Origin: DATCLA01 sp036564195
GTDB taxonomy: Bacteria; Bacillota; UBA4882; UBA8346
NCBI GenBank assembly: GCA_036564195.1
Contig: DATCLA010000248.1
Span: 1-17,093 of the forward strand
Reading direction: 5' to 3'
Length of the DNA stretch: 17,093 bases
Shown: piece after piece, positions 1-7,024 of the stretch
How the letters are laid out: the number at the start of each line of letters is the position of its first letter
Numbering within the stretch: the first letter of the stretch is position 1
Position numbers and translations under genes: made by a program
The notes under the pieces: model-generated
The model's input: the letters and a program-made list of their open reading frames with translations, nothing else
Databases searched by the model: none
What the model was told of the DNA's origin: nothing

Positions 1-1064
1 CCTTCCAGGATTAATTTGGTCTCTTCCTTGGAAGGCTCACCCACGATAATCGGTTGAAACCGCCGCTCTAAAGCAGCATCTTTCTCAACATGTTTACGAT
101 ACTCGTCCAGCGTGGTGGCACCGATACATTGCAACTCTCCCCGGGCTAAAGCCGGTTTAAGGATATTGGCGGCGTCGATGGCCCCTTCCGCTGCGCCGGC
201 GCCAATCAAAGTATGCATTTCGTCGATGAACAGGATCACATCGCCAGCATTACGGATCTCTTCCATCACTTTCTTCATCCGTTCCTCAAATTCGCCCCGG
301 TATTTTGAACCGGCCACCATCGAACCCATATCCAGAGTTACTACCCGTTTTTGTAGCAAAACCTCGGGAACATCCCCATTGACAATCTTCTGGGCCAGGC
401 CCTCAGCGATTGCGGTTTTGCCAACCCCAGGTTCACCAATTAACACCGGATTATTTTTGGTACGCCGCGACAATACCTGGATTACCCGTTCGATCTCTTT
501 TTCCCTGCCGATTACCGGATCGAGTTTTCCGGCCCGGGCCAGTTCCGACAGATCCCGACCAAACTGGTTTAAAGTAGGAGTTTTAGCATTCCCCGCCTTA
601 ACATTGGGCTGATTACCGCTGGATTTAGCCGGTTCACCCAGTAGATTCAAAACCTGCTTACGGACAACCTCCAGCTCCATACCTAAATTACGTAATATCT
701 GAGCGGCGACTCCTTCGCCTTCCCGGATTAGACCTAATAAAATATGCTCCGTGCCTACATAATTATGGCCCATCTGGCGTCCTTCATCTACTGCCAGCTC
801 TAAAACACGTTTGGCCCGCGGAGTGAAAGGGATTTCCCCAAAAGGATTGGCTTCCCCGATGCCAATAATCCGGATGATTTCATTGCGGATTCCTTGGAGG
901 TTGAGACCTAACAGCTCCAGGGCTTTAGCAGCGACCCCTTCGCCTTCAACCACCAATCCCAACAACAGATGTTCCGTACCGACTACATTATGCCCCAACC
1001 GTGCTGCTTCCTGCTGGGCAAGAAACACCACTTTTCGGGCTCTTTCAGTAAAGCGTTCAAACAT
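1..1064 (-). CDS. clpC: ATP-dependent Clp protease ATP-binding subunit ClpC (partial, 3' end outside window)
   Basis: This is a cytosolic AAA+ unfoldase that feeds damaged and arginine-phosphorylated proteins to the ClpP peptidase. Only the first 354 residues are present; the gene continues past the left edge. The protein starts MFERFTERARKVVFLAQQEA. Two Clp_N repeats are seen (GHNVVGTEHLLLG near residue 24 and GHNYVGTEHILLG near 99), followed by a linker to about 165. The first AAA+ module has Walker A GEPGVGKT at 210-217 and Walker B ILFIDE at 276-281, and the pore-loop region GSKYRGEFEER is at 251-261. The ATG is chosen because AGAGGTGA lies just upstream, overlapping the mcsB stop five bases away, which points to coupled translation. 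It is the last gene seen of the ctsR operon, so it should be under CtsR control. The N-terminal domain (rather than a ClpB-type one) and the mcsA/mcsB neighbours identify it as ClpC. Confidence 0.97.
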   Translation of the reverse strand, partial: MFERFTERARKVVFLAQQEAARLGHNVVGTEHLLLGLVVEGEGVAAKALELLGLNLQGIRNEIIRIIGIGEANPFGEIPFTPRAKRVLELAVDEGRQMGHNYVGTEHILLGLIREGEGVAAQILRNLGMELEVVRKQVLNLLGEPAKSSGNQPNVKAGNAKTPTLNQFGRDLSELARAGKLDPVIGREKEIERVIQVLSRRTKNNPVLIGEPGVGKTAIAEGLAQKIVNGDVPEVLLQKRVVTLDMGSMVAGSKYRGEFEERMKKVMEEIRNAGDVILFIDEMHTLIGAGAAEGAIDAANILKPALARGELQCIGATTLDEYRKHVEKDAALERRFQPIIVGEPSKEETKLILE

Positions 1065-1069
1065 ATTAC

Positions 1070-2125
1070 TCACCTCTTTGATAGATTTAATTTTTCCCGC
1101 ACAATTTGAGCACGGTGACAATCCCGCTCCGCCGGAGATAACTCCGCGCCCACTACTTTCTGAAGGATTGAAGCCCGGATTAAAAACATTAGTTCTTTAA
1201 TAACCCCTTGCTTAACCTCTGGTATTATTCCCAGTTCTACCCCTAATTTTACATCTGATAACAACCTCAGGGCTTCCTGGGCATTAAGCAGCCGGGCCTG
1301 AGTTAGGACACCGAAGGAACGACAAAGCCGATCTTCCAATTGTAACCGGGATTCTTTTAATAGAGTTTCCCGGACCGCTCTTTCCTGCTCAATGACTTGC
1401 CGACAGATACTCTTTAAATTATTGGTTAGCTCTTCTTCAGAATGCCCGAGGGTTACCTGATTGGAAATCTGATAGATATTACCCAGCGATTCGGTACCTT
1501 CACCATATAAGCCCCGCACATTTATGCCGACATGAGTTAAAGTGGATAAAACCCGTTTAATCTGGTCAACCATAGCTAAAGCAGGCAGATGCAACATTAA
1601 AGAGGCGCGGATTCCCGTCCCCACGTTAGTAGGACAAGCTGTCAGATAGCCATAGCATTCATCAAAACAATATTCTAACGAATTTTCGAAGTAATCATCG
1701 ACCTGGTTAACCAATTCCAAGGCCTGTTCCAGTGACTCACCCGGGGTAAGCGCCTGAATCCGTAAATGATCTTCTTCATTCACCATGATGCTCACCGACT
1801 GGTCATCATTGACCAGCAGCATTCGCAAGTGTGGCCGTTCAATAAACTGAGGACTGCATAAATGCTTCTCCACCAAAACCAGGCGTTCATTAACGGAAAG
1901 TTCTTCAATCTTCAGTGGATGCAGCTCCATCAAACCCATCTGCTCCTTTACGGCAGCTAAAATTGCCTTGGTAACCTCTTCCAATTGTTGCTCGTTTGCC
2001 AAACTCGGAAAGGTAAACCCTTTGATATTACGGGCTAACCGAACCCGGCTGCTGATGACCACATCACCGGCATCACCGTCCATTTTAACCCACGCAGGTA
2101 ACAAATTACTCATCGAATCAGGCAT
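1070..2125 (-). CDS. mcsB: Protein arginine kinase McsB
   Basis: This is an ATP:guanidino phosphotransferase-family enzyme that phosphorylates arginines on misfolded proteins and on CtsR, marking substrates for ClpCP. At 351 residues it is close to the usual length of about 355-363. Visible family motifs are SSRVRLARNI (25-34), the NEEDHLRIQ segment (116-124), the catalytic-cysteine stretch CPTNVGTGIRAS (Cys164) and RGLYGEGTESLGNIYQISNQ (204-223). RDCHRA at 334-339 matches the RDxxRA phosphoarginine-sensing motif that separates McsB from creatine and arginine kinases. The ATG is preceded by AGGAGG at good distance. It lies 15 bases after mcsA and 5 bases before clpC, inside one operon. Confidence 0.97.
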   Translation of the reverse strand: MPDSMSNLLPAWVKMDGDAGDVVISSRVRLARNIKGFTFPSLANEQQLEEVTKAILAAVKEQMGLMELHPLKIEELSVNERLVLVEKHLCSPQFIERPHLRMLLVNDDQSVSIMVNEEDHLRIQALTPGESLEQALELVNQVDDYFENSLEYCFDECYGYLTACPTNVGTGIRASLMLHLPALAMVDQIKRVLSTLTHVGINVRGLYGEGTESLGNIYQISNQVTLGHSEEELTNNLKSICRQVIEQERAVRETLLKESRLQLEDRLCRSFGVLTQARLLNAQEALRLLSDVKLGVELGIIPEVKQGVIKELMFLIRASILQKVVGAELSPAERDCHRAQIVREKLNLSKR

Positions 2126-2140
2126 CAGGCTTCCTCCTTC

Positions 2141-2650
2141 CTAAAGTTCCTGTTGCAGCCGGCGAATTTCATCACGTAAATGGGCTGCTTTCTCATAATC
2201 TTCTTTGGCTATTGCCTGTTGCAATTGACGTCGTAAGTCTTCAATCTCTTTGCGTAAACGTACTTTGCCACCGGTCCGTTTCGGGACTTTCCCGGTATGG
2301 ACTGCACTGCCATGCATTTTTTTTAATAATGGTTCCAGTCCAACTTTAAAGTAACGGTAACATTCTCCACAACCTACCATCCCATGATTACGAAAATCAG
2401 AGAAGGTCAGTCCGCAATTTTGACAACATAAGGTCTTAATCGAACTTGGTTGCTGATAAAAATTGAGATCACCCTCTAACAAACCGGCAATTAGATTTTG
2501 AAACGAAAAATTCGGTTCAATTAAAATCCCCAATTCGGTCCCGGCTTCCTTGGCACAAAATTCGCAAAGATGCAGCTCCGTCTTTTGAAAATTAATCACC
2601 TTGGTCATATGCACCGTAGCCGGCCTTTCATGGCATCTTTCACACAACAC
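2141..2650 (-). CDS. mcsA: McsA, zinc-binding activator of McsB with UVR domain
   Basis: McsA binds and activates the McsB kinase and helps control CtsR. The 169-residue protein has two cysteine clusters: C3-x2-C6 with C29-x2-C32, and C76-x2-C79 with C94-x2-C97, the expected zinc-binding pattern. A C-terminal UVR motif (about 134-169, with KEDYEKAAHLRDEIRRL) is predicted to form a helical hairpin. The start is a GTG; GGGGTGATC upstream matches the 3' end of 16S rRNA well, and no in-frame ATG precedes the first zinc cysteine. It sits 29 bases after ctsR and 15 before mcsB, the standard gene order. Family and context agree. Confidence 0.95.
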   Translation of the reverse strand: MLCERCHERPATVHMTKVINFQKTELHLCEFCAKEAGTELGILIEPNFSFQNLIAGLLEGDLNFYQQPSSIKTLCCQNCGLTFSDFRNHGMVGCGECYRYFKVGLEPLLKKMHGSAVHTGKVPKRTGGKVRLRKEIEDLRRQLQQAIAKEDYEKAAHLRDEIRRLQQEL

Positions 2651-2679
2651 GCGATCACCCCATTTTAATCTTACTATTC

Positions 2680-3144
2680 TTACCTATTTTTAAGACTTAA
2701 AATTAGTAAAACTGCTGCTTTAATAAACCGGGAACGGACTAATCCGGAAGACTCTATTGCCAGAGTATCAAAGTTTCGCCGGATCACCTCCAGGCACAAC
2801 CGTGCTTCAGCTGCTTCCATCAATCCCCGCCGCACCAGTTCAGCCAGTACCGTTTCGGTTTCTTCCTCTGTAACCGTTTCAGGAATGATTGTCTCCACGA
2901 TTTGGGGCAAACTTCCCTCAACCTGCCAAGGGATTTGAATGATGCGAATATAGCCTCCCTCACCCCGTTTACTTTCCACCAGATAGCCGCGTTCAAAGGT
3001 AAACCGGGTCTCCAGAACATAATTGATTTGTGAGGGAGCACAGCGAAACATTTTAGCCAATTCTTGACGTTTTAATTCAATTTTAGGCTGCTGCGCCAAA
3101 ATGTTCATCAAGTATTGTTCAATGAAATCTGCTAAGTTTCCCAT
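2680..3144 (-). CDS. ctsR: CtsR, heat-shock transcriptional repressor of clp genes
   Basis: CtsR is a dimeric DNA-binding repressor that turns off clp genes at normal temperature and is released on protein stress. The 154-residue protein has the winged helix-turn-helix at about 20-70, including CAPSQINYVLETRFT (35-49) and the wing ERGYLVESKRGEGGYIRI (51-68). The second half is the helical dimerisation domain that contacts McsB/ClpC. In the glycine loop of the wing, thought to be the heat-sensing element, the usual run of four glycines is interrupted by Glu62. The ATG follows GAGGTGA at good spacing. It is the first gene of the operon, and a CtsR-type operator lies directly upstream, so it is probably autoregulated. 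Confidence 0.96.
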   Translation of the reverse strand: MGNLADFIEQYLMNILAQQPKIELKRQELAKMFRCAPSQINYVLETRFTFERGYLVESKRGEGGYIRIIQIPWQVEGSLPQIVETIIPETVTEEETETVLAELVRRGLMEAAEARLCLEVIRRNFDTLAIESSGLVRSRFIKAAVLLILSLKNR

Positions 3145-3152
3145 CTTTCACC

Positions 3153-3169
3153 TCTGACCTTTACTGACT
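3153..3169 (-). promoter_or_regulatory. CtsR operator upstream of ctsR
   Basis: On the minus strand this reads AGTCAGT-AAA-GGTCAGA, a tandem heptad repeat with a 3-base spacer. It matches the known CtsR box (RGTCAAA-NAN-RGTCAAA type) in both GTCA cores and in spacing. It ends next to the ctsR Shine-Dalgarno sequence and covers the likely transcription start, so bound CtsR would block initiation. The site is seen directly; the function is inferred from the family. Confidence 0.85.
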
Positions 3170-3170
3170 A

Positions 3171-3204
3171 ATTCTAGTTTAATGGATACCCGAGAAAAAC
3201 ACAA
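3171..3204 (-). promoter_or_regulatory. Probable sigma-A promoter of the ctsR operon
   Basis: On the minus strand, TTGTGT at 3204-3199 lies 17 bases before TAAACT (3181-3176). A better -10 by sequence, TAGAAT, lies at 3176-3171 but has no good -35 partner. Either choice puts the start site inside the CtsR operator and leaves a leader of about 20 bases. The -35 overlaps the U-tract of the rho terminator. Confidence 0.45.
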
Positions 3205-3230
3205 GGGAAGGTTACCCAAGTATCCTTCCC
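3193..3230 (-). terminator. Intrinsic terminator after rho
   Basis: On the minus strand a 7-base stem GGGAAGG/CCTTCCC (arms 3230-3224 and 3211-3205) is extended by ATAC/GTAA-side pairing around a small loop and is followed by TTGTGTTTTTCTC. It lies 68 bases after the rho stop codon and before the ctsR promoter, so it separates the two units. Confidence 0.75.
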
Positions 3231-3297
3231 ATCTTAGCTCGTAATAATTAATATAATGCAAAAGGCTCTCTGTTGTTCAATTTTTCTTCAGATTACA

Positions 3298-4584
3298 TCA
3301 ATTTTCAATACTACGTTTCTTCAACACGTTCTCCGCAAAGGTGGAATTCATTATCATCTCCCGAAAATCAGCATTGGATTTAGAATGGGTTAAACGATCC
3401 AATAACAACTCCATAGTTTCCGCCGGCCCCAGGGATCCAATGACTTTACGCAGTACCCAAGTGCACTCCAGTTCTTCCGGAGTCAGCAGCAGTTCTTCTT
3501 TGCGGGTCCCTGATTTAACAATGTCAATAGCCGGAAAAATCCGCCGGTCGGCGAGTTTCCGGTCGAGATGGAGCTCCATATTGCCGGTACCTTTAAACTC
3601 TTCAAAGATCACTTCGTCCATCCGGGAACCGGTTTCCACCAACGCCGTTGCCATAATCGTCAAACTACCGCCTTCCTCAATTTTACGGGCGGCCCCAAAG
3701 AACCGTTTTGGTTTATGAAGTGCGCTCGGATCCACCCCTCCAGATAACGTCCGTCCGCTTGGTGGTTCCACCAGGTTATAGGCCCGTGCCAACCTGGTGA
3801 TGGAGTCCAACAGAATGACTACATTGCGTCCTACTTCCACCAAGCGTTTGGCCCGTTCCAAAACCAGTTCCGCCACACGGACATGGTTGTCCGCAGGCAG
3901 ATCAAAGGTAGAACTGACCACTTCCCCCTTGACTGAGCGGGACATATCGGTTACTTCTTCCGGGCGTTCATCAATCAGTAATACAATTAACGTGATTTCA
4001 GGATGGTTTTGGGTGATACTGTTGGCTATCTTCTTCAAAAGAGTGGTTTTACCGGCTTTGGGAGGGGCTACAATCATGCCTCGTTGTCCTTTGCCAATCG
4101 GAGCCATGATATCAACTAGCCGCATTGCAGTTTCTTTAGCTTCGGTTTCCAAACGAATCCGTTCCCGGGGGTAAATCGGTGTCAATTCTTCGAAGTGGTT
4201 ACGAATACGAAGGGTATCGGGGTCGTACATATTGATGGCCTGCACTTTTAGTAAGGCAAAGTATTTTTCGTTGTCTTTGGGCGGTCGGACCTGACCGGAA
4301 ATCAAATCACCGGTCCGCATGTTAAAACGGCGTATTTGGGAGGCGGAAACATAGATATCCTCCGGCCCGGGACTGTAATTCTCGACGCGTAAAAATCCAA
4401 ATCCATCGGGTAAGATTTCTAAAATTCCTTGGGAAAAAATTAATCCTTCCTTAATTGCCAGTACTTTTAAAAGTTCAAACACTAATTCCCGTTTCCGGAA
4501 TTTGGAGTAATTCTCAATCTTAAGTTCCTTGGCCATTTCTTGAAGTTCTTGCAGGGTTTTTGCTTCTAATTCGGCTAATTGCAT
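3298..4584 (-). CDS. rho: Transcription termination factor Rho
   Basis: Rho is a hexameric RNA-dependent ATPase that ends transcription of untranslated RNA. At 428 residues it is the compact form with no large insertion. It has the Rho N-terminal helical domain (about 1-45), the cold-shock-like RNA-binding domain with RNP1-like GFGFLR at 61-66, Walker A APPKAGKT at 173-180, Walker B VVILLD with Asp260, and the R-loop region SGRTLSGGVDPSAL at 276-289. The ATG is the only usable start: GGGAGG lies 12 bases upstream, slightly far, and an in-frame TAA separates them. The gene follows the zinc-ribbon gene after 223 bases and ends in its own intrinsic terminator. The common clostridial and bacillar neighbour rpmE is absent here. 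Confidence 0.98.
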   Translation of the reverse strand: MQLAELEAKTLQELQEMAKELKIENYSKFRKRELVFELLKVLAIKEGLIFSQGILEILPDGFGFLRVENYSPGPEDIYVSASQIRRFNMRTGDLISGQVRPPKDNEKYFALLKVQAINMYDPDTLRIRNHFEELTPIYPRERIRLETEAKETAMRLVDIMAPIGKGQRGMIVAPPKAGKTTLLKKIANSITQNHPEITLIVLLIDERPEEVTDMSRSVKGEVVSSTFDLPADNHVRVAELVLERAKRLVEVGRNVVILLDSITRLARAYNLVEPPSGRTLSGGVDPSALHKPKRFFGAARKIEEGGSLTIMATALVETGSRMDEVIFEEFKGTGNMELHLDRKLADRRIFPAIDIVKSGTRKEELLLTPEELECTWVLRKVIGSLGPAETMELLLDRLTHSKSNADFREMIMNSTFAENVLKKRSIEN

Positions 4585-4807
4585 GAAATATTATTGCCTC
4601 CCTTAAATCATTAAAATATGCTTATAGTAAATCTGGTTCCTTCAACCCGTAGCTACTTACTTAGCAAAGGAATAATTATCTTTTTAATTACTGAAGCCAA
4701 AATAGAAATGGAGCCATCCTCTAAAAGGACTGGCGTTGGCTGGATTCAAATATTAACTGGTTAAAACGAAAAAAGGCTGGTGAAAAACGGGAGATAGAGA
4801 CAGCAGC
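4585..4807 (-). other. rho upstream region, no gene
   Basis: No open frame with a ribosome binding site is seen on either strand. On the minus strand an 8-base stem with one bulge, GCCA-C-bulge-TCCT type (4713-4734), forms a small hairpin with a 5-base loop but is not followed by a T-run, so it is not a simple terminator. A GGGAGG ribosome binding site for rho is at the left end. I do not find a convincing promoter, although rho may have one here. Confidence 0.5.
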
Positions 4808-5467
4808 TCAAGAGTTGAGATAGGGGTGAATTTTACTTGAGTCAAAGCTGGTAAAACCCTTCTCTGTCATGGCAATGATTCGGGCCTGTTTAACAACCCT
4901 CAAATCATCAACAGTCTCAGCATAAATTATATGTAAACTCTGACAAACCGGACAACGTAATTCCAATTTCTCCGGAAAAACGTCAATTTCAATATTATTA
5001 TTGCCGCACATACAATAAAGATGGTCATCTTCGGCAATCTGATGCAGATGATTCAAAACCTCAAACATCACCTGAGGGTTGGTAAAATAGTCATCAAAGC
5101 CAAAGTTATTAATAATACTGTCGACATCATTTTGTTTGCGCAGAATCACCTTTTCCAAGGCGTCTTGATTACCAAGATACCCTAATTCCTGACCAGTATC
5201 GCTGCAACGTAAAATAACAAGGGGCTTTTCCCATAATTCACGGTAACTGAATTTAAGCAAATGTAGATCATCACAGAGCAAACAGGAAATTTGCAATAAG
5301 AATTCTTTATAATTCTTAGTCGAAAGCGTCAATTTATTAAAACCACATTTACAGGTAATTTTAACTACAGAGCCACCCGAAAAATTAAACAGCGAAAGCT
5401 GGTGAAATTCCAGTCTCCCACATAAAGGGCAACGTAAGGCGAGACTACGCTGGGTATAAACCAACAT
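4808..5467 (-). CDS. Unrecognised cysteine-rich protein with zinc-ribbon-like motifs
   Basis: I do not recognise the family. The 219-residue soluble protein has cysteine pairs that read as three zinc-binding knuckle sets: CPLC (13, 16) with CKC (39, 41); CLLC (62, 65) with a lone Cys88; and CMC (152, 154) with CPVC (172, 175). The first and third sets share the same design in opposite order, suggesting two treble-clef or ribbon modules flanking a middle acidic helical region (about 100-150). There is no signal peptide or membrane segment. Start choice: AGGAGG lies 8 bases before the ATG at 5467 but only 2 bases before the ATG at 5473, so the inner ATG is preferred. It follows cheB by about 80 bases without a clear terminator, so the two may be co-transcribed. 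Nucleic-acid or protein binding is a reasonable guess only. Confidence 0.8.
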   Translation of the reverse strand: MLVYTQRSLALRCPLCGRLEFHQLSLFNFSGGSVVKITCKCGFNKLTLSTKNYKEFLLQISCLLCDDLHLLKFSYRELWEKPLVILRCSDTGQELGYLGNQDALEKVILRKQNDVDSIINNFGFDDYFTNPQVMFEVLNHLHQIAEDDHLYCMCGNNNIEIDVFPEKLELRCPVCQSLHIIYAETVDDLRVVKQARIIAMTEKGFTSFDSSKIHPYLNS

Positions 5468-5548
5468 GCTCATCGCCTCCTTTCCTCAACTTATTCGTCA
5501 ACACTACATAAAATCCTGCTTGAGTAAAATCCAATCCTTTGGCTTTTT

Positions 5549-6613
5549 CTACACTTTCCAATTTAGAATTGCTAAGATCCGTCCATAAATATTAGTAAGG
5601 CTTTCAACATATTCCGCCGCGCCCAACTCAATCGCCACCCGGGGCATACCAAAGACAACGCAGCTTTCTTCAGCTTCGGCAATGGTCCGCCCTCCGATAT
5701 CACGTAGTTTTTTCATCCCGTTCGCCCCATCGGAACCCATTCCAGTCAATAAAATGCTTAACACCTTTCCTCCGGTTGATTCAGCCAGCGAATCAAAGAG
5801 GTTATCAATCGATGGTTTATATAAAAACCCCGGTTGATCTAAAACCTGGACTACCATTGCCGTACCTTCTTTGACCACCCGGCATTGATAACCGGATGGC
5901 GCAATTAAAACTTTACCCGGTTCAATCCGGTCACCGTGTTGCGCTTCAGCCACCTTAACCTGGCAGATCTCATCTAACCGTTTGGCAAAGACTCCAGTGA
6001 ACTCTTTAGGCATATGTTGCGCAATAATGATCCCTAAGGGAAAATCTTTCGGAAGCAACGGCAACAAATAATATAAAGCTTTCGGTCCTCCAGTAGAAGA
6101 ACCAATCGCCACCAGTTCCAAATCGTTTGGTTTCGCAAAAACGCCTCGGTCAGCTTTAGTATTGGTATTTACAGGCTGCTCCGGGGGGCGCAACGGTTCC
6201 AGTTTGGCAACCTTAACCCCAGCCGCAATTTTAATTTTCTGGATTAATTCTTGTTGAATGCTCTCGATTTCATTGGGTTGAGTGGTAGAAGTTTTCGTTA
6301 TATAATCAACCGCGCCTAATTCCAGTGCCTTAATGGCAGGCTCGGCACCTTCACGGGTTAAGGAACTAACCATAATTACAGGCAACGGAGTTTCTGCCAT
6401 AATTCTGGCCAGACATTCCAAACCGTCCATGTTTGGCATGGCCACGTCTAAAGTAACTACATCCGGTTGGTAATGTTCAATTTTTTCTAGGGCATCCAAG
6501 CCATCACGGGCAGTAGCTACTACCGATAATTCTGGATCTTTATTAATCATTCGCAAAAAAATTTGACGCATCAAAGCGGAATCGTCAACAATCAGTACCC
6601 GAATCGGCATCAT
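5549..6613 (-). CDS. cheB: CheB, chemotaxis protein-glutamate methylesterase/deamidase response regulator
   Basis: CheB removes methyl groups from receptor glutamates once its receiver domain is phosphorylated by CheA. Counting from the ATG at 6613 (354 residues), the receiver domain spans about 3-120 with acidic residues D10/D11, phospho-acceptor D56 (VVTLDVAMPNMDG) and K107. A linker follows to about 165. The esterase domain carries the triad Ser173 (AIGSSTGGP), His200 (AQHMP) and Asp295 (TGMGSDGANGM), so both halves look active. An in-frame GTG 12 codons upstream lacks a ribosome binding site, whereas AAGAGGA sits just before the ATG pair at 6613 and 6610; either of those is the likely start. 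No cheA, cheR, cheW or receptor gene is in the window, so its partners lie elsewhere. Confidence 0.95.
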   Translation of the reverse strand: MMPIRVLIVDDSALMRQIFLRMINKDPELSVVATARDGLDALEKIEHYQPDVVTLDVAMPNMDGLECLARIMAETPLPVIMVSSLTREGAEPAIKALELGAVDYITKTSTTQPNEIESIQQELIQKIKIAAGVKVAKLEPLRPPEQPVNTNTKADRGVFAKPNDLELVAIGSSTGGPKALYYLLPLLPKDFPLGIIIAQHMPKEFTGVFAKRLDEICQVKVAEAQHGDRIEPGKVLIAPSGYQCRVVKEGTAMVVQVLDQPGFLYKPSIDNLFDSLAESTGGKVLSILLTGMGSDGANGMKKLRDIGGRTIAEAEESCVVFGMPRVAIELGAAEYVESLTNIYGRILAILNWKV

Positions 6614-6828
6614 ATCATCCTCTTGGCTAAATATCAACGGCTTACTCACTTATTCATTTGAGCGGAGTTCATAATTCCCGAATTTTTAATTTTAACTCAA
6701 TATATTGATAGATTAACCGGGCAAAATACCATTGTGTTAAAATTCACTTAAGTAATTAGCTAAACAGATAATTTAACAACCACATAATTACTTCAAATTC
6801 GGCGCAGCTTTGCTTTCTTCCTGCCTGA

Positions 6829-6855
6829 ATAATACATTCACAGAAGTTTTTTCAA
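6829..6855 (-). promoter_or_regulatory. Possible promoter upstream of cheB
   Basis: On the minus strand TTGAAA (6855-6850) and TATTAT (6834-6829) each match the sigma-A consensus at five of six positions. The spacer is only 15 bases, shorter than the preferred 16-18, which makes this weak. It would give a leader of roughly 210 bases. No flagellar-type sigma-D promoter was found. Confidence 0.25.
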
Positions 6856-6894
6856 ATATTGGGTCTTTCCCTCCGTCATCATTATTGACCGCCG

Positions 6895-6912
6895 CCGGTA
6901 TCAAAATACCGG
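6895..6912. repeat. Short inverted repeat in the cheB upstream region
   Basis: CCGGTA and TACCGG are perfect 6-base arms around the loop TCAAAA. It is not followed by a T-run on either strand, so it is more likely an RNA hairpin or protein site than a terminator. Confidence 0.5.
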
Positions 6913-6967
6913 TATAACTTATAAAGGACTTGATGCAACATACACCTTGCTTTTTTAAATAACTAGT

Positions 6968-6999
6968 TAAAAGAAAAAGACAAGGCCGGTGGCTTCGTC
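6968..6999 (-). terminator. Intrinsic terminator after pyrG
   Basis: On the minus strand the arms GACGA and TTGTC (with one G-U pair) plus an inner GCC/GGC pairing close on an ACC loop with one mismatch, directly followed by TTTTTCTTTT. It lies 25 bases after the pyrG stop codon and is the best terminator in the window. Confidence 0.85.
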
Positions 7000-7024
7000 T
7001 TCTCCTCGATATTGACAGGTTAAC

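Larger units (their letters stand above)
6614..6967 (-). other. Non-coding stretch between pyrG terminator and cheB
   Basis: No gene with a start codon and ribosome binding site is found. It holds an inverted repeat (6895-6912) and a possible promoter (6829-6855). The minus strand also has a start-less open frame ending at the TAA near 6788, whose last codons read PIFEKTSVNVLFRQEESKAAPNLK in two parts: PIFEKTSVNVLF then RQEESKAAPNLK. It may be a decayed gene end or chance. The left part is A+T-rich with no clear structure. No tRNA or known riboswitch pattern was recognised. Confidence 0.5.

Noticed and set aside
112..1200. Long plus-strand open frames over clpC/mcsB, and similar ones over rho, argS, the radical SAM and EAL-HDOD genes
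   Set aside because: They are antisense shadows of well-supported minus-strand genes and have no recognisable protein features or ribosome binding sites.
6614..6649. GTG start 12 codons upstream for cheB
   Set aside because: No ribosome binding site precedes it, and the receiver domain begins right after the inner ATG pair, which has AAGAGGA in front.
6614..6967. Cyclic di-GMP (GEMM) riboswitch before cheB, prompted by GCAAAGCTGCGCC
   Set aside because: The conserved core and tetraloop/receptor elements of GEMM are missing, and the pairing does not form.
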